Shown in pieces: positions 1-8,903 of a DNA stretch of 64,000 nt. This stretch comes from Yersinia proxima (GTDB lineage Bacteria; Pseudomonadota; Gammaproteobacteria; Enterobacterales; Enterobacteriaceae). The translations under genes were made by a program, and so were the position numbers. Where the stretch lies: NCBI RefSeq assembly GCF_902170785.1, contig NZ_CABHYG010000017.1:372001-436000 (forward strand), written 5' to 3'. The notes under the pieces are model-generated. The model saw only the letters and a list, made by a program, of their open reading frames with translations. It did not search any database and was not told the origin of the DNA. Within the stretch, counting starts at the first letter, position 1. Every line of letters begins with the position of its first letter.

Positions 1-43
1 ATTGATAGCGGGAATCAATGTCCGTCGCGCTTAATCTGGTCAT
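1..43 (-). CDS. 5' end of an unidentified gene (continues beyond the window)
   Basis: An ATG on the minus strand at 43-41 is preceded by a strong ribosome binding site, AAGGAG, eight bases upstream. The visible reading frame gives MTRLSATDIDSRYQ and runs off the window edge. The fragment is too short to name. It is divergent in promoter layout from nothing visible here, but it lies directly downstream of the LacI-type regulator gene on the same strand with a palindromic operator between them, so it is probably the target of that regulator. Confidence 0.6.
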   Translation of the reverse strand, partial: MTRLSATDIDSRYQ

Positions 44-64
44 ATCAAATACTCCTTGTTAACT

Positions 65-82
65 TTTGCACTCGTGTGCAAA
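65..82. promoter_or_regulatory. Palindromic operator, LacI-family type
   Basis: TTTGCAC and GTGCAAA form a perfect inverted repeat separated by four bases. It lies 22 bases upstream of the start codon of the partial gene at 1-43. Size and symmetry fit a LacI/PurR-family operator, and the LacI-type gene next to it is the obvious candidate to bind it. That assignment is inference from position. Confidence 0.55.
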
Positions 83-182
83 CAAAGAAACTTATGTAGC
101 CGATAACAACTCTGCTACATGATAATGGCGATAATGAAAATATTATTCCGTGATCACTTGCACATAAAACAAATCATTCATT

Positions 183-1178
183 TTATGCTGATTGTCGAAC
201 AACCAATTCCACTGGAATGGTCTTTTGTACCGAGGGTTGTTCAAAGCGACGAATGCGATTTACCAGTAAATTTACCGCAGTTTGCGCCAAACAGTCGGTA
301 TCTTGCCGGATAGTCGTTAATTGGTAGGCGGCGTAGGTTGCCTGTGGGATATCATCGAAACCGATGATTCGAACCGGTTGCTGGGGCAGATGGCGGTGTA
401 AATAATCCATTGCGCCCATTGCCAGCATATCGGTGGCACAGAATAACCCATCGAGATCAGGGCACTGTGCGACTAAGGCCGCTGCCGCATCCCAACCCGC
501 TTCATAACCGCCTCTCTCACAAAAAATGCTCGCGAGTGGCTGCCCGTGGGCTGTCAATGCTTGCTCAAACCCCTGATGGCGCTGGCGGGTACTGAAATTG
601 TGGGCATTTTCACCAATAAACCCGGCGGCCATCACTCCCTGAGCTAACAGATGATGGGCCGCCAGGGTCGCGCCTTGCGCATTATCACTGCAAACCTGGT
701 CTGCTCCATCCAGTTCGGTCTGGCGATTGATCAAGGTGACAGGGATTTTTCTGGCGAGATACTCTTCGGCTAAGGAGAGGGGCGGAGCACCAGAGGTCAG
801 GATCACACCGGCCACATGGTAACTCAGTAACTCTCGTAGCTGAGGTTCCAATTGTTTGGGGTCATCGGCGTTCATCAACAGCGGCATAAACCCTTGAATC
901 GCCAGATTATGAGCCAATGGAGCCAGCAATTTACTGCGAAAAGGGTTATCAAAACCCGCCGTCACTAATCCGATAAAATTACTGCTGCCGGTTATCATTG
1001 AGCGCGCAATAATATTGACCTGATAGCCAAGTTCAGTTGCTGCCGCCTGAACGCGCTGGCGTGTTTTTTCTGAAACAGAGGCTCCGGGCGTAAAGGTGCG
1101 TGAAACTGCGGAACGAGAGACACCCGCGAGCCTGGCAACATCACTGGCGGTAACCCAACTGTTTTTTGCTTCGCTCAT
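183..1178 (-). CDS. LacI/GalR-family transcriptional regulator
   Basis: A 331-residue repressor-type protein. The N-terminal helix-turn-helix reads VTASDVARLAGVSRSAVS (about residues 9-26), followed by the hinge region and a periplasmic-binding-protein-like effector domain (SNFIGLVTAGFDNPF, later IGFDDIPQATYAAY). The longer open frame to 1220 would need a TTG start; the ATG at 1178 gives the usual length for the family. The effector is not identifiable from sequence; the domain is of the type that binds sugars or nucleosides. It is followed by a palindrome and the partial gene at the left edge, and is divergent from amn, so it could act on either side. Confidence 0.85.
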   Translation of the reverse strand: MSEAKNSWVTASDVARLAGVSRSAVSRTFTPGASVSEKTRQRVQAAATELGYQVNIIARSMITGSSNFIGLVTAGFDNPFRSKLLAPLAHNLAIQGFMPLLMNADDPKQLEPQLRELLSYHVAGVILTSGAPPLSLAEEYLARKIPVTLINRQTELDGADQVCSDNAQGATLAAHHLLAQGVMAAGFIGENAHNFSTRQRHQGFEQALTAHGQPLASIFCERGGYEAGWDAAAALVAQCPDLDGLFCATDMLAMGAMDYLHRHLPQQPVRIIGFDDIPQATYAAYQLTTIRQDTDCLAQTAVNLLVNRIRRFEQPSVQKTIPVELVVRQSA

Positions 1179-1326
1179 CTTACTGGCTCGGTATTGTTCT
1201 GCGGTGGGCGCTTGCGGCAAGTATACGTTTCTGTCGATGTTGAATCATTAGTATTTTCGCGCTAAGACATTTAGATTATCAAAACAGCAAATCAAATTGC
1301 TGACACAGCCAACGGAAGGAAATACC

Positions 1327-2787
1327 GTGAATCAATCACAAGCGACAACTCATCTCTCGGCCGTTGAGGCAATAGAGAGGCTGGAGACATTATACGAGGC
1401 GGCATTGAGCGCATTGCGTGATGCTATCAGCGCCTATATTCGCGATGGGGCTTTGCCTGATGTGGGTGACCGGGCGAAGGGCTTATTTTCATATCCACAG
1501 TTGAGTGTCAGTTGGGATGGCCAATTCCGCGATCATCAACGCACCAGGGCTTACGGTCGTTTTTCGCGCACTGGTCAATACAGCACCACAATCACCCGGC
1601 CAACATTATTCAAAGAATATCTGACTGAACAGCTGACATTACTCGAAAGTGAATACAATGCGGTGTTTGAAGTGACACCGTCACAACAAGAGATGCCGTA
1701 TCCCTTTGTTATCGATGGCTCTGACCTGATTCTCGACCGCTCGATGACCGCAGGGCTGGCTCAACATTTCCCGACCACCGATTTGGCTAAAATCTGTGAT
1801 GGCATCACTGACGGTATTGATATTGCCGGCGCAGATTTCCCGCTATCGCATTTTGATGCACTACGTACCGATTTTTCCCTGGCACGTCTCAAACATTACA
1901 CCGGTACACCGGCAGAACATATTCAGCCCTATATTCTATTTACCAATTACAGCCGCTATGTTGATGAGTTTGTCAGTTGGGCCTGTCAGCAGATTCTGGA
2001 TCCCTCCAGCCCTTATAAGGCGCTATCTTGCGCCGGAGGCAGTTACATCACCGCTGAAAATGCCGAGCCAGAGAAGACAACATCTGATTTGGCGTGGAAA
2101 AAATACCAAATGCCGGCCTATCATTTAATCGCAGAAAGCGGGCATGGCATCACGCTGGTGAATATTGGCGTCGGCCCCTCGAATGCCAAAACCATTTGTG
2201 ACCATCTGGCGGTAATGCGGCCACATGCATGGCTGATGATCGGGCATTGCGGTGGTTTACGTGAGAGTCAGGCGATTGGCGATTATGTATTGGCTCATGC
2301 TTATTTGCGTGATGACCATGTGCTGGATGCGGTGCTGCCACCGGATATTCCGATCCCCAGTATCGCTGAAGTTCAACGGGCATTATATGACGCCACCAAA
2401 GCGGTGAGCGGTATGCCGGGGGTTGAAGTTAAACAACGGCTGCGTACCGGAACGGTCGTAACTTCCGACGATCGTAACTGGGAGCTGCGTTTCTCGGCTT
2501 CTGCACTGCGTTTTAGCTTAAGTCGTGCGGTGGCGGTTGATATGGAAAGTGCCACGATTGCGGCGCAAGGGTACCGATTCAGGGTGCCTTACGGCACATT
2601 ATTGTGTGTGTCAGATAAACCGTTGCATGGTGAAATCAAGCTGCCGGGGCAGGCGAATCACTTCTATGAAGGTGCCATTTCCGAGCACTTACAGATCGGT
2701 ATTCGGGCCATAGATTTGCTGCGCGCAGAGGGTGATCAACTGCATTCGCGCAAATTACGGACCTTTAACGAGCCACCGTTCCGTTAA
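1327..2787 (+). CDS. amn: AMP nucleosidase
   Basis: Hydrolyses AMP to adenine and ribose 5-phosphate in the cytoplasm. The 486-residue product matches E. coli Amn (484 residues) almost throughout the C-terminal half (LVNIGVGPSNAKTICDHLAV, then VDMESATIAAQGYRF). It has an N-terminal Amn-specific domain followed by a nucleoside-phosphorylase fold domain. I chose the GTG at 1327 because GGAAGGAAA sits just before it; the open frame upstream to 1297 has no such site and no counterpart in E. coli. It is a single-gene unit, divergent from the LacI-type regulator and convergent with the LysR gene. The nearby nitrilase-family hydrolase suggests, but does not prove, a purine or nitrogen salvage theme. 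Confidence 0.95.
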   Translation: MNQSQATTHLSAVEAIERLETLYEAALSALRDAISAYIRDGALPDVGDRAKGLFSYPQLSVSWDGQFRDHQRTRAYGRFSRTGQYSTTITRPTLFKEYLTEQLTLLESEYNAVFEVTPSQQEMPYPFVIDGSDLILDRSMTAGLAQHFPTTDLAKICDGITDGIDIAGADFPLSHFDALRTDFSLARLKHYTGTPAEHIQPYILFTNYSRYVDEFVSWACQQILDPSSPYKALSCAGGSYITAENAEPEKTTSDLAWKKYQMPAYHLIAESGHGITLVNIGVGPSNAKTICDHLAVMRPHAWLMIGHCGGLRESQAIGDYVLAHAYLRDDHVLDAVLPPDIPIPSIAEVQRALYDATKAVSGMPGVEVKQRLRTGTVVTSDDRNWELRFSASALRFSLSRAVAVDMESATIAAQGYRFRVPYGTLLCVSDKPLHGEIKLPGQANHFYEGAISEHLQIGIRAIDLLRAEGDQLHSRKLRTFNEPPFR

Positions 2788-2832
2788 TATCCCCTATAAT
2801 AGCGGGCGAGATATCCTACGATATTTTGCTCG

Positions 2833-3687
2833 TTATTCACTTGCCACCATCTTAATAAAGTTATCTCGCGCCAGATCCGCAATAGCACTATTCCAGGCGA
2901 TGCCCACTTGCCAACTGAGATTATTTCCACTGAGTGGCATGATATTCATGCCAGGCGGCGCAATATGCACCACACTTTGCGGTAATAAGGCAACGCCGAT
3001 ACCAGCAATCACCAGCGCCAATATAGTCTGAATATCTTCAACTTCTTGCATCGTGGGCGCATACCATTGGTTTGATTGCAAAAATAGATCGGTTTGTGCA
3101 TTGAGTCCACGCCCACGCTCAGTATATAAACGCAGCAATGGCAGGTATTTTAACCACTCATCGGGGGCGTGTGTTTTATTTTGTGGTGTCACCAGCACCA
3201 GGCGGTCTTCAAATAAAGGATAAAAATCCAATACCAATGTGGGGGGAGCACGCACAAAGCCAATTTGCAGTTCACCGCGCGTTAATAACGCATATTGTTG
3301 CGCCGAGGGAATATCTTCCAGGGTGATAGAAATCGCGGGGAATTGCTGTCGGAATTTGGCGATACACTGTGGCGCGGTATAGAAAGTCGATAGACCAAAC
3401 CCGATGGTGAGCAACCCTTCAATACCCTGAGCAACGCGGGCGGCAGATTGCAAAAAGAACTCGGATTGACTGACCGTTTTCTCTGCTTGTGCGAGTAATT
3501 GTTGCCCACTGCGTGTCAACGCCGCGCCATGTCGCCCACGGGTGAACAAGTGAATATTCAGCATCGATTCCAACAAGTTAATCTGCTTGGTCAGTGCCGG
3601 TTGCGTCACGCAAAGGGCCTGTGCGGCATCCCCGTAGTTGCCTTTTTGCGCGAGCATCACAAAGGCTTTCAGCAACTTTATATTCAC
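2833..3687 (-). CDS. LysR-family transcriptional regulator
   Basis: A 284-residue LysR protein with an N-terminal winged helix-turn-helix (LKAFVMLAQKGNYGDAAQAL, then CVTQPALTKQI, residues about 6-37) and a substrate-binding C-terminal domain. The start is GTG at 3687, preceded by AGGAA. It is divergent from the nitrilase-family gene with 113 bases between them, the usual arrangement in which a LysR protein controls its divergent neighbour. The inducer is unknown. Confidence 0.88.
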   Translation of the reverse strand: MNIKLLKAFVMLAQKGNYGDAAQALCVTQPALTKQINLLESMLNIHLFTRGRHGAALTRSGQQLLAQAEKTVSQSEFFLQSAARVAQGIEGLLTIGFGLSTFYTAPQCIAKFRQQFPAISITLEDIPSAQQYALLTRGELQIGFVRAPPTLVLDFYPLFEDRLVLVTPQNKTHAPDEWLKYLPLLRLYTERGRGLNAQTDLFLQSNQWYAPTMQEVEDIQTILALVIAGIGVALLPQSVVHIAPPGMNIMPLSGNNLSWQVGIAWNSAIADLARDNFIKMVASE

Positions 3688-3800
3688 TTATTCATTCCTG
3701 TTGGTAATCAAAAAAGGAAAATCATTCATTATAAAGTTATCAATAGCGCTGCTGTAATACCAATCATAAAAATCAGCAATAGCTGTCCGAGGAGGATAAT

Positions 3801-4790
3801 GTGACTGAACTATCATTGATCACCGCAGCAACAGTACAATTCCAGCATCAGGCCAACAATAAGCAATACAACCTATTGGTTATTGAACGATTTATTGAGC
3901 AGGCGGCGCTGAAAAACATCAAAATATTGGCTTTCCCAGAGATGTGCATTACGGGATATTGGCATGTACCTAAATTGACGGCAGCGCAAGTGACCGCTTT
4001 GGCTGAGCCGATTGAAAGCAGCCCATCGCTTGCCTTGGTGCGGGCTTTGGCGCTGAAACATCAAATGCTGATTGGTGTCGGCCTGATAGAGCAGGGGAAC
4101 GACGGGCGACTCTATAATGCTTATGTCGCTTGTATGCCTGATGGGTCGCTGCACACGCACCGCAAACTGCATGCTTTTGAACACCCAGCTATCAGCAGCG
4201 GTGATTCTTATACGGTTTTTGATACCCCCTGGGGCGTCAAAGTCGGCATTCTTATCTGCTGGGATAACAATTTGGTGGAAAATGTGCGCGCAACCACCTT
4301 GCTTGGTGCTGATATATTACTAGCACCGCATCAAACCGGTGGAACACATTCACGCAGCCCATATGGTATGAAGCCCATTCCACTCGATCTCTGGCAGCAA
4401 CGCGCGGAAAGAACAGCGGAAATGATGGCGGCTATTCGCGGCGTAAATGGTCGGGAATGGTTAATGCGTTGGTTACCGGCCCGTGCACATGATAATGGCC
4501 TGTTTATTCTCTTCAGTAATGGGATTGGCGCGGATGATGATGAAGTTCGTACCGGCAATGCCATGATACTGGACCCTTATGGCCGTATCATCAATGAAAC
4601 CTGGGAAGCCGCCGATGTGATGGTCAGTGCTGAATTAGATCTGTCGTTAATCCCACTCAGCACCGGACGGCGCTGGATTTATGGCCGTCGGCCCGAAATG
4701 TATTCTATTTTAACGCAACGGCAAGGTTATGAACGGGATGCCATTTCAGCCCGTTTTTCCACTGACATTCCTGACGTGAAAAAGCCATAA
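3801..4790 (+). CDS. Nitrilase-superfamily carbon-nitrogen hydrolase
   Basis: A 329-residue amidase of the nitrilase superfamily. The catalytic triad is visible: Glu47 in AFPEMC, Lys122 in HRKLH and Cys153 in LICWDN. The superfamily hydrolyses amides, N-carbamoyl compounds or nitriles; the substrate cannot be told from sequence. The start is GTG at 3801 with GAGGAGG immediately upstream. Divergent LysR control is likely. An insertion after the Cys (about residues 175-215, rich in Arg and Trp) is longer than in the smallest family members and may shape the substrate pocket. A stem (GTAGG ... CCTAC) follows the stop codon. Confidence 0.85.
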   Translation: MTELSLITAATVQFQHQANNKQYNLLVIERFIEQAALKNIKILAFPEMCITGYWHVPKLTAAQVTALAEPIESSPSLALVRALALKHQMLIGVGLIEQGNDGRLYNAYVACMPDGSLHTHRKLHAFEHPAISSGDSYTVFDTPWGVKVGILICWDNNLVENVRATTLLGADILLAPHQTGGTHSRSPYGMKPIPLDLWQQRAERTAEMMAAIRGVNGREWLMRWLPARAHDNGLFILFSNGIGADDDEVRTGNAMILDPYGRIINETWEAADVMVSAELDLSLIPLSTGRRWIYGRRPEMYSILTQRQGYERDAISARFSTDIPDVKKP

Positions 4791-4821
4791 ATCCGCCAAC
4801 AGTAGGGGCTGGGAAACCAGC

Positions 4822-4950
4822 CTACCGGCGAACGCCAGTACCAATACTGATACTCGAGATGCCGCTTGAGCCGCCACTCACCCCAACATGGCCAGTATTG
4901 GCGCAGGCGACCAGTAATAGCGTGAGCATCACGAGGGTTAATGTTTTCAT
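4822..4950 (-). CDS. Small lipoprotein, 42 residues
   Basis: A reading frame of 42 codons begins at an ATG at 4950 with AAGGG upstream. The peptide starts MKTLTLVMLTLLLVAC, a textbook type II signal peptide with lipobox LVAC, so Cys16 would be lipidated and the mature lipoprotein would be only 27 residues, rich in Gly and Ser (VGVSGGSSGISSISIGTG). I do not recognise a named family. It lies tail to tail with the nitrilase gene, and its stop lies within the hairpin following that gene. Confidence 0.65.
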   Translation of the reverse strand: MKTLTLVMLTLLLVACANTGHVGVSGGSSGISSISIGTGVRR

Positions 4951-5351
4951 TTGCAGCCCTTGGTTAAATCAATATAAACAGTTTGAGGTTAATGACAAAG
5001 TGCCCGTAGCGGTGAAAACAGGCAGATCGTAAAGACGCCGTAAATACATCCTTGTAGGCTCGAGCCGCGCCATCCGTGGCGCGGACGCTTTACTCTTCTA
5101 CCTGTCCTCACCTTGCAAGATCGAGTTGTTGAAGTTTGTCAGCAGCCTGAATAGCTTGCATCATATCATTCAGTATATAACTAAAGCGTATGGGAATCGG
5201 TGGTTTCATTTTGCTGACAGCGGAATAGGTCGTGCGGGAAATTATAAACAGCGTAAATGTATAGTCGTAACGGGCTGATTCAACCTGATTGGTGACAGTA
5301 TCTGTTTAATAATCAGATCAATAGTTTCGCTCCCAATCAAGAGAATCGCTT
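4951..5351. other. Intergenic region with hairpin repeat and a possible gene remnant
   Basis: Four hundred bases between the lipoprotein gene and the dimethylargininase gene. It contains the 65-bp hairpin element at 5029-5093 and, on the minus strand around 5109-5300, an open frame of about 65 codons without a credible start. The readable end of that frame (PIPIRFSYILNDMMQAIQ) looks protein-like, so it may be a remnant, but I cannot assign it. The last 60 bases before 5352 would hold the promoter of the dimethylargininase operon. Confidence 0.45.
5029..5093. repeat. 65-bp intergenic hairpin element
   Basis: The ends GTAAAG and CTTTAC are inverted, and inside lies a perfect 8-bp stem, CCGCGCCA and TGGCGCGG with a four-base loop. 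The block GTAGGCTCGAGC is of a kind I recall as recurring between genes in Yersinia and Serratia genomes. Only one copy is in this window, so calling it a repeat rests on memory. Confidence 0.5.
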
Positions 5352-6110
5352 ATGCATTTTACTCAAGCCATTGCCAGACTTCCTGCTGACACCTGTGGTA
5401 GCGGCCAGACAACATCCCAATTGGGCGTACCGGATATTGCCGCCACCGGTCAACAATTTCTGGCTTATGTCGATACTTTGCTGCGACTTGGCCTGAAAGT
5501 GACCATCTTACCGGCGGCTCCGGCCTTCCCGGATGCGCATTTTGTCGAAGATACGGCGGTAGTGATGCCGGAGCTGGCGGTGATAACTCACCCCGGCGCA
5601 CCAAGCCGCCAGGGCGAAGTGGACACCATTGAGCCATTGTTCACCGATCGCCCTGTTTTTCGCATGAGTCATCAGGGGCATCTTGATGGCGGTGATGTGT
5701 TATTAGTCGATAAACAGTTCTTTATCGGGCTGACATCGCGCACCGATAAAGCAGGAATTAGCGAGTTTACTGCTGCGGTCGGGCGCTATGGTTATCAAGT
5801 GACCGCCATTGAAGTGAGCGCCGGTCTGCACCTGAAATCCATTGTGAACTACGTGGGCCACAACACTTTGTTGCTAACCGAAGATTACCAACACCATCCG
5901 GCCTTTGCTGGCTTTAACACTATTGTGATTAGCGACGCGGAGTCTTACGCCGGTAATACCTTATGGATCAACGATACACTGATTACTCCGCAAGGTTATC
6001 CTGCTACCTTGGCGCAAATTGAAAAGCTGGGGATGCCTATTATCCAGCTTGATACCAGTGAATTTAAAAAAATGGATGGCGGCTTGACCTGCCTCTCACT
6101 TCGTTTCTGA
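5352..6110 (+). CDS. Dimethylargininase (DDAH) family amidinotransferase-fold hydrolase
   Basis: A 252-residue protein of the guanidino-group-modifying superfamily, which converts N-omega-methylated arginines (or related arginine derivatives) to citrulline plus an amine. The length matches Pseudomonas aeruginosa DDAH (254). Key elements: FVEDT (residues 64-68), the Asp-containing HLDGGDVL (110-117), the catalytic His160 in GLHLKS, and the catalytic Cys247 in GGLTCLSLRF at the very C-terminus. It is the first gene of a run with an amino-acid ABC transporter, which suggests import and breakdown of a methylated or otherwise modified arginine. The ATG at 5352 is the only reasonable start. Confidence 0.85.
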   Translation: MHFTQAIARLPADTCGSGQTTSQLGVPDIAATGQQFLAYVDTLLRLGLKVTILPAAPAFPDAHFVEDTAVVMPELAVITHPGAPSRQGEVDTIEPLFTDRPVFRMSHQGHLDGGDVLLVDKQFFIGLTSRTDKAGISEFTAAVGRYGYQVTAIEVSAGLHLKSIVNYVGHNTLLLTEDYQHHPAFAGFNTIVISDAESYAGNTLWINDTLITPQGYPATLAQIEKLGMPIIQLDTSEFKKMDGGLTCLSLRF

Positions 6111-6136
6111 TCTTTGCCAACACCGGGATTTTAATA

Positions 6137-6910
6137 ATGAAAAAGACATTCGCTGCATTATTGACTGGCTTGATACTTTCCGCTCCCGTAGCGGCTCAGA
6201 CGATAGAAACTATCAGTTTTGGTGTGGACGGCGGATACCCACCGTTTGATGTGCTGGCTCCCAGTGGCGAGATCACCGGTTTTGATATTGATATCGCAAA
6301 TGCATTATGTGACAACCTGCATGCCAAGTGTGTGTTCGTCAAACAACCCTTTGAAAGCATGATTGCGGCGCTGAATGCGCGTAAGTTCGATGCCATTATT
6401 GCCTCGCTGAGTATCACTGATGAGCGCAAAAAAGAAGTCGATTTCACCGATCGCTATTACCGCAGTGCGGCGCAATTAGTGGCACGTAAAGGCAGCCCAT
6501 TGTCACCTGATGTTGCCAGCCTGAAAGGGAAAACAGTTGGGGTTCAAACCGGATCTATCCATGAGACTTACGCCAAAAAACATTGGGGTGGGCAAGGGGT
6601 CAAAATTGTCTCTTACGCCAATCAGGATAATGTCTATCTGGATCTGATGTCAGGGCGGATCAACGCCTCGCTACAAGATAATATTCAGGCCGCCAGCAGC
6701 TTTATTGATACGCCACGCGGGCAGAAGTTTGCTTTTGCCGGGCCGGTTATTCAAGACGAAACCATCTCGTCTGATGTGGGTATCGCCGTTGGTAAAGATA
6801 ACCCGGCTTTGCGCGATGCACTGAATGGGGCCATAAAAGCGATTCGTGCTGATGGTACTTACGACGCCATTCAGAAAAAGTATTTTAGTTTCGATATTTA
6901 CGGCGAGTGA
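6137..6910 (+). CDS. Periplasmic amino-acid-binding protein of an ABC transporter (HisJ/ArgT type)
   Basis: A 257-residue solute-binding protein. It has a cleavable signal peptide (MKKTFAALLTGLILSAPVAAQ) and the polar-amino-acid family core: GVDGGYPPFD, FDIDIANALCD, ASLSITDERKKEVDFTDRYY. These match the lysine/arginine/ornithine and histidine binding-protein class. The gene starts 26 bases after the dimethylargininase stop and precedes two permease genes. A guanidino amino acid, perhaps methylarginine, is the likely ligand; this is inference from the context. Confidence 0.9.
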   Translation: MKKTFAALLTGLILSAPVAAQTIETISFGVDGGYPPFDVLAPSGEITGFDIDIANALCDNLHAKCVFVKQPFESMIAALNARKFDAIIASLSITDERKKEVDFTDRYYRSAAQLVARKGSPLSPDVASLKGKTVGVQTGSIHETYAKKHWGGQGVKIVSYANQDNVYLDLMSGRINASLQDNIQAASSFIDTPRGQKFAFAGPVIQDETISSDVGIAVGKDNPALRDALNGAIKAIRADGTYDAIQKKYFSFDIYGE

Positions 6911-6989
6911 TTTTTTGCCGTGATTTTTGCCACCACCGGGCACTGGCACACCGGCCCGGTGGTGGTTTGTTAGCCTTGGGAGGTCGATA

Positions 6990-7685
6990 ATGGTCGCAGA
7001 CTATTTGCCGTTACTGGCACAAGGGGCGGGCTTATCACTGTGCGTGATGCTGTTGTCACTGGCCGTGGCACTGGCACTCGGCCTGATCAATGCGGTTATC
7101 AAGCTGTTTGGCCCGCGCTGGCTACGTTGGATCTCTACCGGCTACACCACATTAGTGCGTGGTATTCCCGAACTGGTGATTATGCTGCTGCTCTTTTTTG
7201 GTGGCGAAATGCTGGTGAATGGTTTTCTTGGCCTGCTGGGATTGGGGCCGGTTCGCTTCAATACTTTTGTTTCCGGTGTGCTGGCAATCGGCATTGTATT
7301 TGGTGCGTATTACACCGAAACCTTCCGTGGTGCTTTTCAAACTGTGGATCGCGGTCAGTTGGAAGCCGCTGTGGCTTACGGCATGCGCCCCGGACAAGTG
7401 TTTCGGCGGATTATGCTGCCACAAATGCTCAGTTTTGCTATTCCCGGCATCAATAATAACTGGCTCGGTTTGATGAAAGCCTCTGCCTTGATCTCGATTT
7501 TGGGATTGGAAGATATGGTATGGCTGGCCGAGCAGGCAGGGCGCGCAACACAAAAACCTTTCCTGTTCTACTTCCTGGTGGCGATGATTTATATGGTGAT
7601 TACCGCGCTGTCCAGTTGGGGCTTTAGCCTGTTGGCGCGGCGTTATGCACTGTCAACCTCAACGGCGGCGAGGGCGCGCTCATGA
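6990..7685 (+). CDS. Amino-acid ABC transporter permease (HisQ type)
   Basis: A 231-residue inner-membrane permease with about five membrane segments. The permease (EAA) loop reads EAAVAYGMRPGQVFRRIMLPQ (around residues 125-145). I start it at the ATG at 6990, preceded by GGGAGG, rather than at the upstream in-frame codon at 6927. The gene overlaps the next permease by four bases (ATGA), so the two are translationally coupled and probably form a heterodimer. Confidence 0.9.
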   Translation: MVADYLPLLAQGAGLSLCVMLLSLAVALALGLINAVIKLFGPRWLRWISTGYTTLVRGIPELVIMLLLFFGGEMLVNGFLGLLGLGPVRFNTFVSGVLAIGIVFGAYYTETFRGAFQTVDRGQLEAAVAYGMRPGQVFRRIMLPQMLSFAIPGINNNWLGLMKASALISILGLEDMVWLAEQAGRATQKPFLFYFLVAMIYMVITALSSWGFSLLARRYALSTSTAARARS

Positions 7686-8404
7686 ATCTGCAAACCATCA
7701 TGGAAGCAGTGCCGACATTCCTCTATAGCGACGGTTCTGATATGACCGGTCTGGCGGTGACGGCCAAGTTATTTTTGCTGTCAGTCGTGCCCGGTTTACT
7801 GCTGGCGCTGGTGATGGCTGTCGGGCAAGCATTCGGCCCACGCCCGCTGGCCTGGTTGATACGCAGTGTAACTTATTTCTTTCGTAGTACGCCGCTCTAC
7901 CTGCAACTCATGCTCATCTACTATGGCCTGTCGCAGTTTGACATCGTGCAGTTAGGCTGGCAGGACGACCAACCCTTTTGGCTGCTGTTCCGTGATGCCA
8001 CTTTCTGCGCCACACTGGCGTTGGTGCTCAATACCAGCGCTTATGTTGCCGAGTTATTGGCGGGCATGATGGTGACTTTCCCGCGTCAGGAGTGGGTGGC
8101 TGGCGAAGCCTTTGGTATGAGTCAGTGGCAAATCATTCGCCGTTTGGTATTACCGGCGACATTACGCCGCGGGATTCCGGCGTTGAATAACGAAATGGTG
8201 TTCTTGCTGCATGCGACCTCACTGGCCAGTACCGTCACATTGCTCGATATCACCGGCGTGGCGCGGGCTTTCTATGCCGCCACTTATTCGCCGTTTATTC
8301 CGTTTCTGATGGCGGCTGCGCTGTATTTGCTGTGTACCTTTATGTTGATTTTTTTGTTTTCACGCGCGGAACGTCGCTGGTTGGCCTTTGCCCGCCACGA
8401 TTGA
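7682..8404 (+). CDS. Amino-acid ABC transporter permease (HisM type)
   Basis: A 240-residue partner permease. It has several hydrophobic segments and the EAA loop GEAFGMSQWQIIRRLVLP. It closes the transporter operon. No ATP-binding subunit follows: the next gene is convergent and encodes an Lrp-type regulator. The system must therefore borrow an ATPase from elsewhere, as the HisJ and ArgT systems of enterobacteria share HisP, or its ATPase gene lies outside this cluster. Confidence 0.88.
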   Translation: MNLQTIMEAVPTFLYSDGSDMTGLAVTAKLFLLSVVPGLLLALVMAVGQAFGPRPLAWLIRSVTYFFRSTPLYLQLMLIYYGLSQFDIVQLGWQDDQPFWLLFRDATFCATLALVLNTSAYVAELLAGMMVTFPRQEWVAGEAFGMSQWQIIRRLVLPATLRRGIPALNNEMVFLLHATSLASTVTLLDITGVARAFYAATYSPFIPFLMAAALYLLCTFMLIFLFSRAERRWLAFARHD

Positions 8405-8433
8405 ATCCAGCGGGCAATCCAGCTTTAACAGCT

Positions 8434-8889
8434 TTAAGCACGTTTGATGGCTTGTAACTCGGTGATGGTGACGATTTTATCGACGCGGAATTTTTTGCTG
8501 GTGAGCCAGGTGTCGGCCAGTAGTCGGTAGTGCTCCATGTTGCGACAGCCAATGCGCACCAGAAAATCAAAACTACCGCCGACCAGCCAGCAATCCAGCA
8601 CTTCTGGCGTTTTACGCACTTCTTGCTCGAAGGCTGCTTGAGAGTGCCCATGGTCGGCTAAGGCAATTTGTGCCTGGATAACAAAAGCATGCTCAGGTTC
8701 CGGTAGCTCAATAATTGCACTGTAACCCCGGATAATACCGGCGCGCTCCAACAGCCGAACGCGCTCCAGACAGGGGCGGGCGGTCAAATTGACCTGCTCG
8801 GACAACTTCTGATAAGAGATGCGGCCATCCTGGCTCAGGATTTCAAGGATTTTTTTGTCAATTCGGTCAAGCCGGGGTTTCTTTTCCAC
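8434..8889 (-). CDS. Lrp/AsnC-family transcriptional regulator
   Basis: A protein of about 151 residues. N-terminal helix-turn-helix: LDRIDKKILEILSQDGRISYQKLSEQVNL, in two parts around residues 6-34; C-terminal RAM ligand domain with the VLDCWLVGGSFDFLVRI stretch. The start is uncertain: GTG at 8889 or TTG at 8904, neither with a good ribosome binding site. The TTG choice would place the first codon on top of the divergent gene's ATG. The gene lies between the transporter and the deacylase and probably responds to an amino acid handled by them. Confidence 0.85.
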   Translation of the reverse strand: MEKKPRLDRIDKKILEILSQDGRISYQKLSEQVNLTARPCLERVRLLERAGIIRGYSAIIELPEPEHAFVIQAQIALADHGHSQAAFEQEVRKTPEVLDCWLVGGSFDFLVRIGCRNMEHYRLLADTWLTSKKFRVDKIVTITELQAIKRA

Positions 8890-8903
8890 AGATAGGACGT
8901 CCA

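Noticed and set aside
1233-1251. Pho box in front of amn
   Set aside because: CTGTCGA and GAATCAT fit the two heptamers only partly; the second matches at four of seven positions.
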